Source: Mauremys mutica (Eukaryota > Chordata > Testudines > Geoemydidae). From it: DNA of 64,000 bases. The DNA is taken from assembly GCF_020497125.1 (NCBI RefSeq), contig NC_059081.1, forward strand, positions 21,795,105-21,859,104. The letters are read 5' to 3'. Position numbers and translations under genes: made by a program. Position 1 is the first letter of the stretch, and every line of letters starts with the position of its first letter. The notes under the pieces were generated by a model. It did not search any database. It was not told where the DNA came from and was given only the letters and a program-made list of their open reading frames with translations. This document shows, piece after piece, positions 13,017 through 25,914 of the stretch.

Positions 13017-15078
13017 GTGAATTATATCCTAAATGGCAACACTTCGCAAGAAGATGTTAAACATAAGTAATTGTTTTGCTATTCATTGCAATTAAAATTA
13101 CAAACTAATGTAGATGTAATACACAACTATTGTAGATCCACTTGTCAAGAACTACTGGGGGAAGCCTGAGATTTGTAGTGTTGACTACTATTAGTAGAAC
13201 TGATTTGTTTCATTTGTCAAATGCTTGAAACTATGGCTACAGTAAGATCTTGCTTGTATAAATATTTATCTTTTGCAGACACTGAAACAATGGCTAAAGG
13301 CTAGTGTTTACAAAGCCTGAGATCCTGTGAGGTACTGAGCTTTTGGGTGACTTTTTATAAAAATTGCTTGCCCTCACCTCAGGATGAGAAGTCCAGGATT
13401 CTGCATCCCTGAGACTAGAATTCAGTTGTCATTTCAAGCTTGATATTTGATATCTGAGATGCTGTTTCATCTGCATCATAGTAAGCATTTGGAGCATCAT
13501 GTCTTATTACAGTCACATCTCTCCAATTACAGAATCTATGGCACGTTACATGGAGTTTTTGAGCTTACTGCCTGTGAAAGGTACCTTTACCTATTTCACT
13601 AGTTAAAAGGGCTTTCCACATTATTTTGGCTGTGGAGGAGATGTAGCTGTACATGTCTTGCATATGCAAGAAACAACAACAAAAAAAGATAGCCATACAC
13701 TGAATATCTTATATGGAAGCCAATGTACATCCTGTACTTTAACAGTAACTCAGTGTGAACATTGTTGTAAGATATATTTCGCTGACGTCTTGCACCTAGG
13801 ACACAGTCAGAAACCAGGCTATATAGGCATGGTAGTTTACTTTGGAATATAGCTCTCATATTATTGTCATATTGAAGCTACTGAGTGATAGTATTAGTTA
13901 GGTCTCCTCGATGCTCATATTATATAATAACCTGTATGTATAGTACTGTTGCAGAAATGTTGTCTAATGTTTGAAAAAGAACTTGCAGCACAAAAAATAG
14001 CACTGACATTTGCTGAGGAAAGCCCCGGAAGCTCCCATATAGTTTTCAAAGGCTGTGAATCTACCTATGTGCTATTTTTTTTATATGGCTCAAGAACAAC
14101 CTAGATTAGTGTCTTTTCTTATTCCTGCCACAATGTAGAAGCCAGCACAAAGAGCTTGGTTAACAATGGTCCTGAATGCTTTGGGTGACCACCAATTAAA
14201 CACCAAAAGAGAGTAAAATGTGTCAAACCCTAGGCTGCAAATACCTAATTCTACAGATATGATGTGGTAGATTTTCCAGGAGGAACTATCATTTGCCGGA
14301 AATAGTTCTGCAACAAACATAGGGTCATTCAGTGTTGTGAATTACAAGCCTCTATGGTACTGTTAGATGGTTCATCTTACAATTATCCTCTAGCTAGTGT
14401 CCCATATGTTCTTGAATACTAGTATTTGCACTGAGACCTTTACATTAGCAGATATATATGTGTCTATTCCTCATCTTAATGTTCCAGCCTCTGGGAAGGC
14501 TGCTGCACAACAGTTAATGCATCTGAAAGCAAGATTTGTTTTTTTTTCACTTGAACTCACCTTCATTTAAACCAATGCCAGGATGTTGAGCTCGGACTCA
14601 GTAATGCATTGCAGTGTACAAATGCCCCCTTTGGGCCAAAATCTGACTTATACTATGCTCAGCATGGATCTGGAATAAAAGACTGTATTATGGGTGTAAA
14701 TGGAGGTCAGAATACAGTTCTGAGGGTGGAAGACTCTCATTAACCCATTTAGGCAGTGTAAATAAGGGACCATGGACCAAAGCTAGTTTTCAGTTTTGTG
14801 TTGACCTTTATGGGGTTTAAACTGAGAGCAGATTTTTCTCCATTCTTAATTATGCCACTTGGAGATTCCTAGGGCTAAATCTATGCTGATTTACAGTATG
14901 TTTAAATTCACTGAAGTCAATAGGATAGCATGTAAATTGGCCCTTGATGAAGAGCTGATGAAAGAATTTAACAGTATGTGATTAAAAAGTTGCAGATAAA
15001 ACTACTGGTTTTTACTTAAATGAATTAAATTTATACAACATACCAAAATGTTACTGACAACAAATGAAAATATATATA
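13017..15078. other. unannotated AT-rich DNA
   Basis: No gene or named repeat was recognised. Confidence 0.45.
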
Positions 15079-15086
15079 TTCTAAAA

Positions 15087-15321
15087 CGCGGGTAGGCAAC
15101 CTATGGCACGCGTGCCGAGGGTGGCACGCAAGCTGATTTTCAGTGGCACTCACACTGCCTGGGTCCTACTTTACATACAGCAATAGTTTAGTTATATATT
15201 ATAGACTTATAAAAAGAGACCTTCTAAAAATATTCAAATGTATTACTGGCACGTGAAACCTTAAATTAGTGTGAATAAATGAAGACTCAGCACCCCACTT
15301 CTGACAGGTTGCCAACCCCCG
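15087..15321. mobile_element. hAT-type MITE (GGCAACC ends) with 8-bp TSD
   Basis: The element starts CGCGGGTAGGCAACC and ends GGTTGCCAACCCCCG, imperfect 15-bp terminal inverted repeats. It is flanked by the perfect 8-bp repeat TTCTAAAA (15079-15086 and 15322-15329). The interior is AT-rich and unlike the palindromic interior of 3453-3731 despite the shared terminus, so it is a different non-autonomous derivative. No transposase. Confidence 0.88.
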
Positions 15322-15329
15322 TTCTAAAA

Positions 15330-15789
15330 GGTGAAAGTGTTTTGCATATATAGTCACTGAAGACCAGATTTGGATATCTTTACTCATGACAAGGGGCACT
15401 TTACTCCACAGAAGAGTACCACAAGAGTTCATCTGGACTATTTGTCGAGTAAAATACTCCATTACAGGAGTAAGGCTATCAGAATCTGGCCCTTAATACT
15501 TAGATAACTTTGCCATGCCAAAAGGCATGGAGGGTGTATGTAGAATAACTGTATTTCTGCTTACTCCAGAGTTGGTTGGATTTAGCATAATATTTGCTCA
15601 GCCACACTCGGTATCTTCTAAGAATATTCACACATTCATAGTAGATAATTTGGGTCAAATTTACCCCTAATGTTTGCAGGTGCAGCTGCATTAACATCAA
15701 TAGATTTTCACCCACTTACATCAGTACTGAATTCAGCACTTTACATTCACTTGTAGTCTAGCTGCAGAACCATACATCAACATTCTCCA
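15330..15789. other. unannotated intergenic DNA
   Basis: No gene or named repeat was recognised. Confidence 0.4.
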
Positions 15790-15905
15790 GAAACTCAGAC
15801 TCATAGACTTTAAGGTCAGAAGGGACCATCATGATAGTCTGCTCTGACCTCCTGCATCTTGCAGGCCACAGAACTTCAACCACCCTCTCATGTAATAGGC
15901 CCTAA
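15790..15905 (-). mobile_element. CR1 LINE 3'-end fragment
   Basis: 'ctcatagactttaaggtcagaagggaccatcatgatagtctg' type sequence is the inverse of the CR1 3' tail, followed by 'tgacctcctgcat' and 'ggccacagaacttc'. The 3' end is on the left, so the element is on the minus strand. It is non-coding and 5' truncated. Confidence 0.85.
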
Positions 15906-16979
15906 CCTCTGGCTAGCACTCTTTTAAAACAAATAACTATATCATCATGCTGACATTTTCAGCCAGAATAAATCCTGCTCACTGATGATACTCAGATACA
16001 GATAACATTTAAAATATAGGAAACATTGGAAACAAATATAGGAAAAAAATATAGGGAACAAATGGAAACCAACATAGTCATACCTGTGTGGTAAACTTTA
16101 AAATAAACTGCATTTGTGAAAAATCTTTTCCAACTGATTTGTATATTACTGACTAATCAAACAAGTATAGTAACATTCCTCAGGCAATGATAACTTCTAC
16201 ATTAGTCATTCAAAATAGCTGACAAAGTCACTGTAAAAGAACATTAGGATATTGTAGGATACATTTCACCCACATTTCATAACATTTATTTTCAGTAAAT
16301 TTCTCAACATTCACCAATCAGCAGAAGACCATTATCCTGTGACAATGGTCTATCCCTCTGTTCTACTGAGATCAACTCTTAATCATTATTTTTAATAATA
16401 ATGAATTAAATGTCAATGAGATTATAGAATACTCCCTTTGACTAATACTCTGTGACTGGTACCTTAAATGCTCAGGGCTACAACGTGAAATTTAGTGCAT
16501 ATCAGCTCAAAGAAGCTATTTACTACTTTAACATTTCACAAGTCATACATTAACATTTAGCAAGTCATAAAAAAATACATCATTAAGCAATTTGTATTTA
16601 TTAGGTTAGTGATATGCATTTCATTCAGGACCATGGGAGCAGCGTCTATAAAATGATGATGTTTTGTACCACTTGCAAATAATTTATACAATTGGTGGTA
16701 ACCTGTTGTATGAACCATTCAATGAGAAGAATGTGTAATGTGTAAGGCTTGTATTTGGAAATTACGCTTATTCATATGAATAATATTCAGTGCAATATTA
16801 AGCTGATACAATCCCTCTTAAATTTATGTTGCATGCAACATCTAGTAGAACCGTCATTCTTTGGAGGAACAGTTGGGTATTCAACAACTAGTTGGTATAG
16901 AATGTAGGGATGTAGATTACCGAAAAAGAGTTTCTCCTTTGTGTGCTTGCAAATGTCCATTGCACTATAGGTATGTGTG
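15906..16979. other. unannotated AT-rich DNA
   Basis: No gene or named repeat was recognised. Confidence 0.4.
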
Positions 16980-17610
16980 TACCTCATGCACCAATGCCAG
17001 ATAGTTTCCCCATATATATGTAGTGGCAGCCCCACCCACTGACGAGCTTCTCGTGCTCCAAGTGTAGATATAAAGGGCAGTCTCACCACACCCTCTCTTT
17101 AGTTCTTTCTTCCTAGCATGGTTGGTGGTCAGAGCACTGGTGTTCCCTATGAATGACTACACAAATCTGCCTAGTGGTACCCCAAAGTCTTGGGAATTTT
17201 CTCTTTTTAAAGTTTGTATAGTTTTATTTATTTTAATTTATACCTTCTTTTCATTTTTTCCCATTCCAGCAGGTTTCCAGACCCTGCCCAGTACCAGGGG
17301 GCGGGGAAAGGAGAACATATGCCAAAGTTCCTCGGTTTACATCTTGTGTAGACTGCAGGAAGCCTATGCCTGTTGATGACCCTAACTCCAGCCACCTCAA
17401 TGTCAGAGATAGTCTTAAAGCAGTGAGAGAGAGAGCACCTAAGATGAAGAAGTTTAGGGAAGCTCTTTGTAGACTCAGAACCACCTCGATTATCTAAGGG
17501 AAGCTCTTTGTAGACTCCTTCCCAAAATGATCCCATGGTCATATCAGATGAAAGAGGCCACAGAAGATTCCTTTCTCGGGGACCATCCTCTTCAAGATCC
17601 ACCAAGGTCC
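16980..17610 (+). mobile_element. possible DIRS-like retrotransposon 5' relic
   Basis: A TATA-like 'agatataaagggcagt' (about 17067) is followed by a T-rich leader. A decayed segment (about 17280-17400) then reads like a Cys-containing Gag N-terminus ('tgtgtagactgcaggaagcctatgcc...gatgaccctaactcc'). I associate this layout with turtle DIRS elements, but the frame is broken and no RT or recombinase is present. The open frames here are short and overlapping. The assignment is inference from pattern memory. Confidence 0.3.
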
Positions 17611-17619
17611 ACTAGTGCT

Positions 17620-17986
17620 CTAAAGTTTTTTATTCTTTTGTTTTTGAGTGCAGTTCTATAACAACAACAACAAAATTCTACATTTGTAAGTTGCACTTTT
17701 ACGATAAAGAGATTGCACTACAGTACTTGTATGAGGTGAATTGAAAAATACAATTTCTTTTGTTTCTCATTTTTACAGTGCAAATATTTGTAATAAAAAT
17801 ATAAAGTGTACTCTGTGTTGTAACTGAAATCAATATATTTGAAAATGTAGAAAAACCATTCAAAAATATTTAATAAATTTCAGTTGGTATTTTATTGTTT
17901 AACAGTGTGATTAAAACTGTGATTAATCGTGATTAAATTTTTTTAGTTAATCACACGAGTTAACTGCAATTAAGTGACAGCCCTAA
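17620..17986. mobile_element. AT-rich DNA-transposon end
   Basis: The segment carries 'gtgattaaaactgtgattaatcgtgattaaa' and ends '...taagtgacagccctaa'. I recognise the inverse ('agggctgtca...attaatcgcgattaat') as the terminus of a dispersed turtle DNA element. The opposite end is not identified here, so this is probably a one-ended fragment. There are no coding remnants. Confidence 0.5.
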
Positions 17987-18402
17987 TATAAATCACTGCA
18001 ATATGTAAAAAATAAGTAATAGCTGTGGTCATCTTCTTTCCATAAGAACTGTCTCTTTTACACTGCAATGGAATGCTGTTGATACCATGAGTAATTATTT
18101 TTTTAAACCGAAGAAATAAATAATGCATTTCCTTGGGGAAAAAAACATGCCTAATTGCATTGCTTGGTTGAGTTGAATGGGTTAAATTGCCTTTTCCTGT
18201 GGCAGATCCCATGGGAAGTGAGTTAGTACTCCTACAACTCTGCAAAGTTTAAATTGTGCAGTTACTATTCTTTCCCTCAAGGGGCGGAGTCTGCAGCTGC
18301 ATGGAAGTGATTGGGGTCCAAAGACCCCAGGCCTCATTCATCATGAGCCCCATTCCCGAGAGATGGTAATTTCAAAACCATTTTCATTCCACAGGTTTTG
18401 AA

Positions 18403-18570
18403 TGTCACAGTTTTAGGGTAATTGTACCTGTATTTCTGCTCTGTGCTTCACCCAGGGAACACACTTTAGGCTTCTTGTATTTCTCCTGCAAGCTGGGCTC
18501 TCTGCCAGTGGGCTGAATGTTCCCCCTGTGAAACTGGACCATTATTTCTCTTCTGGTTGTCAGAATACAG
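18403..18570. repeat. partial copy of LTR-like repeat
   Basis: It starts TGTCACAGTTTTAGGGTAAT and aligns by eye with the start of 18816-19676 (TGTCACAGTTTCAGAGTAAC). Shared downstream words include 'cacccagggaacacactt' versus 'caccaagggtgcccactt'. Similarity fades after about 100-150 bp. Confidence 0.4.
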
Positions 18571-18815
18571 CAAGTCAACTAGTCGCCCTTTGTCTGCTCC
18601 TCAGCGTTGAACTGCCCTTCTCTGCATAGCTCAACTAGCTTACCTTTCTCCAGCTGCTCATAACTCATTTCTCCGTCACTATTTTTACTATTCTTTCCCC
18701 AAAATAGACTATGAGACGTTTCTCTGTGCTTTTCCCTTTTACAGTACTTGCTTTCTTCTGCTGGCATTACAGCAATTCACACGCATAGATCCCACACATG
18801 CTGCCACCATATGTG

Positions 18816-19676
18816 TCACAGTTTCAGAGTAACTGTACTTGTTCCCCCCCCCGCCCCGTGTTCCACCAAGGGTGCCCACTTAAAGGTTTCCAGCTCCCAG
18901 CCATCACCTCTCTTGGGTTGATACCCACAACTCTATCTCTCCTGAATGGGGTTCTTTAAGACTGCACAATTCCTTGCCTACACTGTGATATCCCCAGCAA
19001 GCCAGATTGCCTAAAAGGCCAGTATCTGTGTTTTGATTTCTCTCCGGGGGCTATTGCCAGTGGTTATCAGTTACCACTTCACTTTAAGCAAGCACATTTA
19101 TTCTTAAGGTGACAAAATTACAGAGAAAACATTAAATACAATAAAAGAAGCTACACACATGCTAATGAGCTCACCAGAGATCACCCCCAACTCCAGCCTC
19201 AAGCTCTGATAGGTGTCAGTCCTTCAAAACCCCCGTTTTCCCATGTTTATAAGTTCATAACTGTCTTAGATTCAGAACCACAACAATGGCTTGACAGTTC
19301 TTTACAAAGATAGGGCCTTTAGTCTCTAGTCTCCAGGAATAGGTAATCAGCAGACAATGACCCACTCCTCAAGGTGTAGCTTCAAAAAGCTGGGGTTTTG
19401 CATAGCGCGGGGAAGTGAATTTCCGTTAACTTCTCCCTAGGTAATTCCCAGGAAATGCATTTCACACTTATTATTCCAAACGTCCATTTTTGTCTGGCAC
19501 ACATTCTGAACTCCCAGGCTTCACATCACATCTCCACCCCCCAAGAGTTACAAACAATCCCGGCCCGCAAGAACACATACACTTGCATTTAATACAATGG
19601 ACCCCAAAGATACTGAAACGTAACTCAGTAAAACCTCCCAAGGATGTTGCAGGAAACTGCCTTATCTATCCCATCA
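18816..19676 (-). mobile_element. candidate solo LTR, decayed
   Basis: Read on the minus strand, this roughly 860-bp block starts TGTGATGGGATAG and ends ACTGTGACA, so it has TG...CA borders. It lacks any coding remnant. No matching flanking duplication is visible (left flank ...CATATG, right flank AAGAAA...), which weakens the call. A partial relative lies at 18403. It could also be a piece of another dispersed repeat. Confidence 0.35.
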
Positions 19677-19689
19677 CAAAGAAATGATT

Positions 19690-21085
19690 TTTCATTTATT
19701 TGAAGATTTTCACAATCCCCCTGCCCTGACCACCTGCATTCTCCTTTATTTTATTTTGGAAAGAAAAGGTGGATGGGAGAGGGAGAAAGGAGAAAAAAAA
19801 TAAAAACAACCCTCCCATCCCCAATATTTTTTCTTTTTTGGATTTTATAAAAAAAAATAACATTTTGAACATTCATCTTTCATGAAAATGTTTTATTCTG
19901 AAAAAAAAAGGCTATTCTTGATCAAAATATTTTTTCAATACATTGTGACCAGTTCTCTATTCCCCTTGGTAATATGGTCTCCTTGACATTCCTACTCCAT
20001 AGCTCCATCCCTCTGAGGGAGATGCAATAAGAATGCTATGAGCATTATTACATTCTGCTCACCATTGTGCTGGTACTTCCGGCCATCTCCCCCCGCAGAA
20101 ATTACACTGGTTCACAACCACCCAGCCTTCTGATGGCTTGAATGGGAAAGGAGCTGTGTGGCCCAAAGTTTCCATCAACATCCTCCCCATGAATTCTAAA
20201 TTAAACCCTTTCTGCCCTGTTTTCCCACTCCTACTCTTCCCTCCATGCCTTTCTGCATCCGAGAGCCTCTGGCTCTACATTTTTTATCTAGTACTTTTGT
20301 TACAATAATAATCTTGTGTTATTCACACATTATTTCAATATGCCAAGTCATTAAAACAAGTACCATTCTAATGTGTTTGCAAGTAACATAATACATTTTT
20401 ACTACACGTAACAAATCAGCTAATCTCTCTCAGGTAGTTCTATAGATAATGTCCCAACATATACATGCTAATAAATTAGAGTAATTAGGGGATTTCGAAC
20501 ATTTGTCCAGCTGATAAATTTAATGTACCAAAATACATAAAAACACAATAAAAAACCCCCAAAACATGCTATCAAGCAAACAAGAACAGCAGCAGTACAC
20601 AGTAATTGTGACAGCCTTAATGAAATTGCCTTTCAGGTTTGTTCTTTCCTCCCTCTTTCCTATCTCAGGGGGTTCTATGGATACTGAGTAAAGCACAGAG
20701 TTCAGAGCCTTACCCTTTTCAGCTTGTGTGGGTAATTCAGACTATGAATTGAACTTCTAACTCTCTGCATCTGATTACAAGAGTCCAAGAATTTTCCACG
20801 TCTTGCAGAGTAAGAGAAAGCAGTAAGGGTGCCGCTTCAACTGATTTCAAGGCACAACAGGGTAGATCTGATCGTACGGGTAATGAGTCAACTTGAAGAC
20901 AATTTAATGGAAGTTTAGGCAATATTGGGTGTACTATTTGCTGGGCTTTTTGTTTTGAAATTTCTGTCTTAGAACCTTGAGAAACTCTTACGTGATTCTG
21001 CCTCCCCCGCCATGTCCTTCTATAAATCCTTTGAATGAAAACACTCAGGACATTTTTTTGTTTTCTGGCTTTCTTTCTTATAAGC
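19690..21085. other. unannotated intergenic DNA
   Basis: No gene or named repeat was recognised. There are A-rich runs near 19795 and 19850. Confidence 0.4.
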
Positions 21086-21212
21086 CAAAAAATAAAAACA
21101 AACAAAACGCCACAACAACGCCCTTGCCAAAACAAAAATCAAAACTTCAACAAACTCACAAACAAAACCCCAACCCCACCCCACAACCCACCCATCCCAA
21201 ACCCCACAGCCA
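21086..21212 (-). repeat. A/C-rich tract with minus-strand G-quadruplex motif
   Basis: The plus strand is almost purely A and C, with no G from about 21127 to 21207. Between 21168 and 21205 it has seven C-runs (4,4,4,3,3,3,4) separated by 1-4 nt. The minus strand therefore has seven G-runs with short loops, a strong predicted G-quadruplex. Function is unknown. Confidence 0.8.
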
Positions 21213-22878
21213 AACTCCACATTCTTGTTATGGTTCATTTTCTTGAATTTCCTTTATGGCTTTATAAAGCTGGCAGAGATGTGTGTTGTTTGAAGTCTCA
21301 TAGTAGGAGTCTGGGAATGAGTGTTGTGGACAATCATTATTTCTTTTGTGAAAATCAACACAAAGACAACGGATGCAGAAGCATTTTGTTTTGTTAACAT
21401 TCTGGTTATGCTTTTTATTATATTATGGAACACAATGCAAGTAAAAAAAGAGGTTGTTCTTCCCCTATCAGCATTCAATGTCAATAAACTCAACAAAGAC
21501 CTTATCAAGTAGGATTCTTTCCACTGCTGTCAATAGCTCTGGATTAATCCCTAAGGAATTTGACATGACTTCCTATCATGCCTATCCTTGAATGTTGAGA
21601 TGAAGGAGGAGAAAGATGCAAAAAATATTTTCAATAAATTCTCAGTGTAATTCAGCAAGCATGTCAACAATTAGCAATCAATTAGTAATTCAACCTATAG
21701 TTTTGACTAGCTGGAAAATTACAATATATTCCAATTGCTCCTAAGAAAACCTGTGGAGCTGGTTTCGTTTTTACATTGATAAATGAAGTAAAATAAGGGC
21801 GATAATTTCAAAATTAGCCTCATTTACTTTAATTAACAAATATACAATTCCTGCAACTAGGCTTTGAATAAAAATGGAACAGCAAAAGCAGCAGAATTTC
21901 TCCCAGATCTCTTTGGACCATGTTAAGCGTTCCTTATTATTAGTGTAGCTCAGGAAATGTTTCTCTCTGCTCTTTAATTTGTAAGAGTTCAAAATGCTGT
22001 GCTCGGAGAATACTCTCTAGTTCTTCTGTTTGCCCATCTGTTCTTGGGAGTTGTGCAGTGAAAGAGACTCATTGCTGGGTCAGTGCTGCCACTGTGAACT
22101 AAGCCCTTCGGCACCACAAAATGTAACCTACTTCGATAATAAATGCCTCTTTAACATCCCCATCATTGTCTCCTTTAATATCTTCATTACTGATTCCCAA
22201 TAAAGTTCCTCTGAAAAGTTACTCTATAAAAATGCCATTGTGAAATTCCATGTTTAATGTCTCTCAAAGATCCCAAGTCAGAGGTGCTTCATTTACAAGT
22301 GACTGCAGCAAGTTGATCTGAATCCAAATATCCACCAGGATCTAATCTGTCACTTTCCTGACCATAACTACACTTCAGCGTTACCATTGCTGATCTGTTA
22401 TATTGCAGAGTTATTCCTTTCAGAGAAAAAGGGCCAAATGCTGCCCTCTGTTGCACTCTATCTTTTAGCAAGGATTGCACACAGTCACCCTCCCCACATT
22501 CAAGTCTCCAAAACAACAAAAGGAATGAACATAATTAAGTACCAACTTTATAAAATCTTATGATAAATAAACAGATAGTAATAATAATAATAACTTAATT
22601 TAACAACATATCTACTTTATAATCCACATAAATTATCTTCACAGTTATACATAAATATAAATAAAGGAAACTAATTAAATCTAAACAGGTCAATCCCCAC
22701 AAAAACACAGTGAGAGGAAACTCAGAGTTACCAAAAGCTTAGGTTGAGTTCACCTGAGTCTCACTTAGAGTCTTTGATCACCAAGTCTATACAGCCTGCG
22801 GAATCAAAAGCAACATCTTCCCTCCACTTGCTTGTAGAAATTCTCAGATGAAAAACATGCAGACTCTTCCTCTGCTGA
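21213..22878. other. unannotated intergenic DNA
   Basis: No gene or named repeat was recognised. There is a short (AAT)n run near 22578. Confidence 0.4.
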
Positions 22879-23154
22879 CAGGGCCGGCTCCAGGCACCAG
22901 CATTCCAAGCACATACTTGGGGCTGCAATCTGCAAGGGGCGGCAGGCCATTTGTTTTTGGCCCCAAGCAGCATGCTGAATTGCCGCCGTGGCAGTGCAGC
23001 TTCTGTCTTCTGATTGAAGACAGAAGCTGCCGCCGAATTGCCGCTGCTGCGGAAATGCGTGTGCCGCCCTAATGGCACATGGACTGCCCCCCCCCGTCCG
23101 TGGTGGCAATTCAGCGTGCTGCTTGGGGCGGCGAAAACAGTAGAGCCCGCCCTG
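22879..23154. mobile_element. hAT-type MITE, GC-rich, with 8-bp TSD
   Basis: A 276-bp insertion starts CAGGGCCGGCTC and ends GAGCCCGCCCTG. It is flanked by the perfect 8-bp repeat TCTGCTGA (22871-22878 and 23155-23162). Near 23000-23030 a short inverted repeat surrounds 'cttctgtcttctgattgaag'. Its termini are shared with 1149-1411 and 58633-58934. Confidence 0.9.
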
Positions 23155-23534
23155 TCTGCTGATATCATTGTTAGCCAGTCACCTAACTGATTAATCGACC
23201 ACTCAGTTAAGTATATAGATTTTGTAAAGAAAAAATCCTGCTGCAAAATGCATCAGACTTAGGGAACACAGCTTCTCCCAGCCCACACAGGACACATGGC
23301 CTTCTCTAAGGCAGCTGCCCTCAGGGAGTTTGAGTCAAGCTATAGGGAAGCTATTGAGCATACCCAAAACCACCACACCCAATTGCAGAAACTTCTGGAT
23401 GTGGAGTGCTAATTGTGCACCTGCCTAGGAACAAGAACCCAGACACAACTCACTCCTACCTACCCATGGTCCAATAGACCTCTTAAAGAGATATCTCCCT
23501 ATTAGGCATGTGTGTTACATTTACACAGAGTTTT

Positions 23535-23690
23535 TCTTCAGGTCTGGGAAAGAAAGAAGAGCTCAATATAAGCTCGAAAGTTTGTCTCTTTCACCAACAG
23601 AAGTTGGTCTAGTAAAAGATATTGCCTCATCCAGCTGGTCTCCCTAATATCCTGCATCCAACCTGGCTGCAACATCACTGCAAACTGTAT
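23535..23690 (+). mobile_element. PLE-like 3'-terminal fragment, second subfamily
   Basis: 'ataagctcgaaagtttgtctc', 'caccaacagaagttggtct' and 'ctaatatcctgcatccaacctggctgcaac' resemble a dispersed turtle repeat. Its layout (CGAAAG hairpin, then a tail like ...ACACGGCTACAAC) parallels the PLE 3' ends at 31558, 40460 and 57770. There is no coding remnant. The link to PLE is inference. Confidence 0.45.
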
Positions 23691-23699
23691 TCTTAGATT

Positions 23700-25765
23700 G
23701 CCTGTTAAAAATGATATCTTATAATAATTATTATATACTAATAATTATTAATATTATAATACTATCGGGGCCCCAATCAGAATTGTAGCCCCATAGTGTG
23801 AATGTCTCTACTGATATATGAAGACATGGTCTCTGTCCCAAGGAATTTTTAATTTAAGATCAATGGGAATACTCTCATGTTTAAATTTACTCACATGCAT
23901 AAGTGTTTTCAGGAATCGGACTTAATAAGACAAGTGACAAAGTGGGGATGGAACAGTGGGGTAGATGTGTTATAGATGTTCGCAATTTAAATACATATAA
24001 GTGCCAACTATCTCCATCTGTCAACTATATGCACCATTAGGTGACTGATTTCTTGTTTAATTGAAATTAGTAAGTGGAAGGAAAAAAAACCTACATTTTT
24101 TATATTTTACAATACAATATCCAGTGATAATGAAAAAGTTCTGTCGGTATTGAGAAAGAAAGAACAATTATCCAATGCTACTTCTTTCCTATTTTCTAGT
24201 GTCTCCCTTCTCTCATACCAAATCAAGAACATCTCCAACGGGCTTATGATCATAGTTTACACCTTCCTACATTTGGTTGCAATCATGCAACTTTAAAAAA
24301 AAACATATGCTCTGATTATATGTAAAGAGTAGATTGGACAAGATCATTCACAGAGAACCTAAGAAAATGTATTAGGATCCAATCCTCCAGCCTTTCAAGT
24401 CAATGGCAAAATTCCCATTGGCTTCAATGCTCTTTAGTGTGGGGCAATCTGCATCACCTGGATATAAGCCTTTGAATGTGCTGAGATGGAGAAGCTCTTG
24501 TGGCTTCTCAAGCTGCTGCAAAAGGACTTTTTTTTGCTTTTCTTTGTGATATGTTTGGAAGCCCCGCAGACTAAGAAGCCTTTCGTACTACTCACCAAGC
24601 CTGAGGTGAACTCAAGTGTCCTGTGGTTCTCACAGTTCTGCTTTCAAGTTATTCTGTCAGAGAAACTGACAGTCTCAACAATGTTACTTTAAAGACTTGG
24701 CAAAAAGAAGAAGAAGAAGAAGAAGAAAAAAAACCACAGGATGTCAGAGAACTCCCCATCTCGTGCTAAGCTTACCAAAATTTTATATGCCCTTGCAGTC
24801 AAAGAACAGGAAATTCACTTGATCTCATATTACTTAAAACTCTATAGCTCCATTTACTTCTCCCTATCTAAACAATGCACTATTGGTGAAAGAAAATGAA
24901 ACTAGGTGCTGATTCAGTCAGAATCATACATTACTTTTACAAAGAAAATTAACCAACCCAACATATGTATGTATTACATAAAAAAACCCCTACATTAAAA
25001 TAATGTTAAGGCAGTTCAAAAGTTGGGAAATGCAAGGCTAAAGGTTGCTCATGCCACTTGAATTTGACCCCCTTTTGCTTCTACATTATAAAACAGTCTT
25101 TAATTACTTGATTGGATACTATACTATATTGAATACTGCCTCATTCAATGCATAGAATGGATGGTGCCCCTCTGCACTTATACACCCTCCCTATTCAGCC
25201 CCTCCAACTCCCTCTTCATCTATTCCCATCTCCTTGCTCCAGCACCCAGTCACCCTCTCCTCCTATCCACCAATCCACCTTCCAGCTCCCCAAATCCCCT
25301 TTCCTGCAATAATGTGCACATAATCAGTCATCTTTTGTGCTATCACAACACCTTTTCAATGGCTCCTTTAAATGGTGTTAAAAGGCTACAGAATTTGTCT
25401 CCCTACCATTATAAAACCAGTCTCAAAATACCTGATATTCCTCAGAAGAAGAATTATAACAGAAGTAGCAGAAAACATAAGGACACCATGTCAAAAATTC
25501 AACCCATAATAGGTGTGTATAATATTATAGCATGGGTGCAAACGTAAAGTGTTCTCTTTGTCTACTAATGTTTTCTCTTTGTCTCTCTTTAAAAAAACCC
25601 TTTTTTCATTTTATGACATAAAAATGTGCATTAATGCAACAGGAATCAATGAGTTTCCAGTTTGCATTCATTTTTTAAATATTAAAGGGACATCAATTTG
25701 AAACCTAGTTACTTGGGAAAAAGGAGTTCAAAGTTTGAAGAACTTCATTTGCCCCACAGTCTCGC
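23700..25765. other. unannotated AT-rich DNA
   Basis: No gene was recognised. It includes a short AT-only stretch near 23718-23762, a (GAA)n tract at about 24704-24726, and a C/T-rich tract at 25160-25310. The last gives a 128-codon open frame of low-complexity composition that is not taken as a gene. Confidence 0.45.
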
Positions 25766-25777
25766 TGTTAATTTTTT

Positions 25778-25902
25778 ATCAGAGAGGTAGCCGCGTTAGT
25801 CTGGATCTGTAAAAGCATCAAAGAGTCCTGTGGCACCTTATAGACTAACAGATGTATTGGAGCATGGGCTTTCGTGGGTGAATACCCACTTGGTCAGATG
25901 CA
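25778..25902 (-). mobile_element. PLE 3'-terminal fragment with 12-bp TSD
   Basis: The sequence begins ATCAGAGAGGTAGCCGCGTT and runs through 'ggcaccttatagactaacag' to 'gctttcgtgggtgaataccc'. This is the inverse of the PLE 3' end seen after the coding region at 57770-57850. It is flanked by a perfect 12-bp repeat, TGTTAATTTTTT (25766-25777 and 25903-25914). Only the last 125 bp of the element is present, on the minus strand. Confidence 0.9.
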
Positions 25903-25914
25903 TGTTAATTTTTT

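Noticed and set aside
22761..23246. 161-codon minus-strand open frame
   Set aside because: It spans the whole hAT-type MITE 22879-23154 and both target duplications, so it cannot be an ancestral gene.
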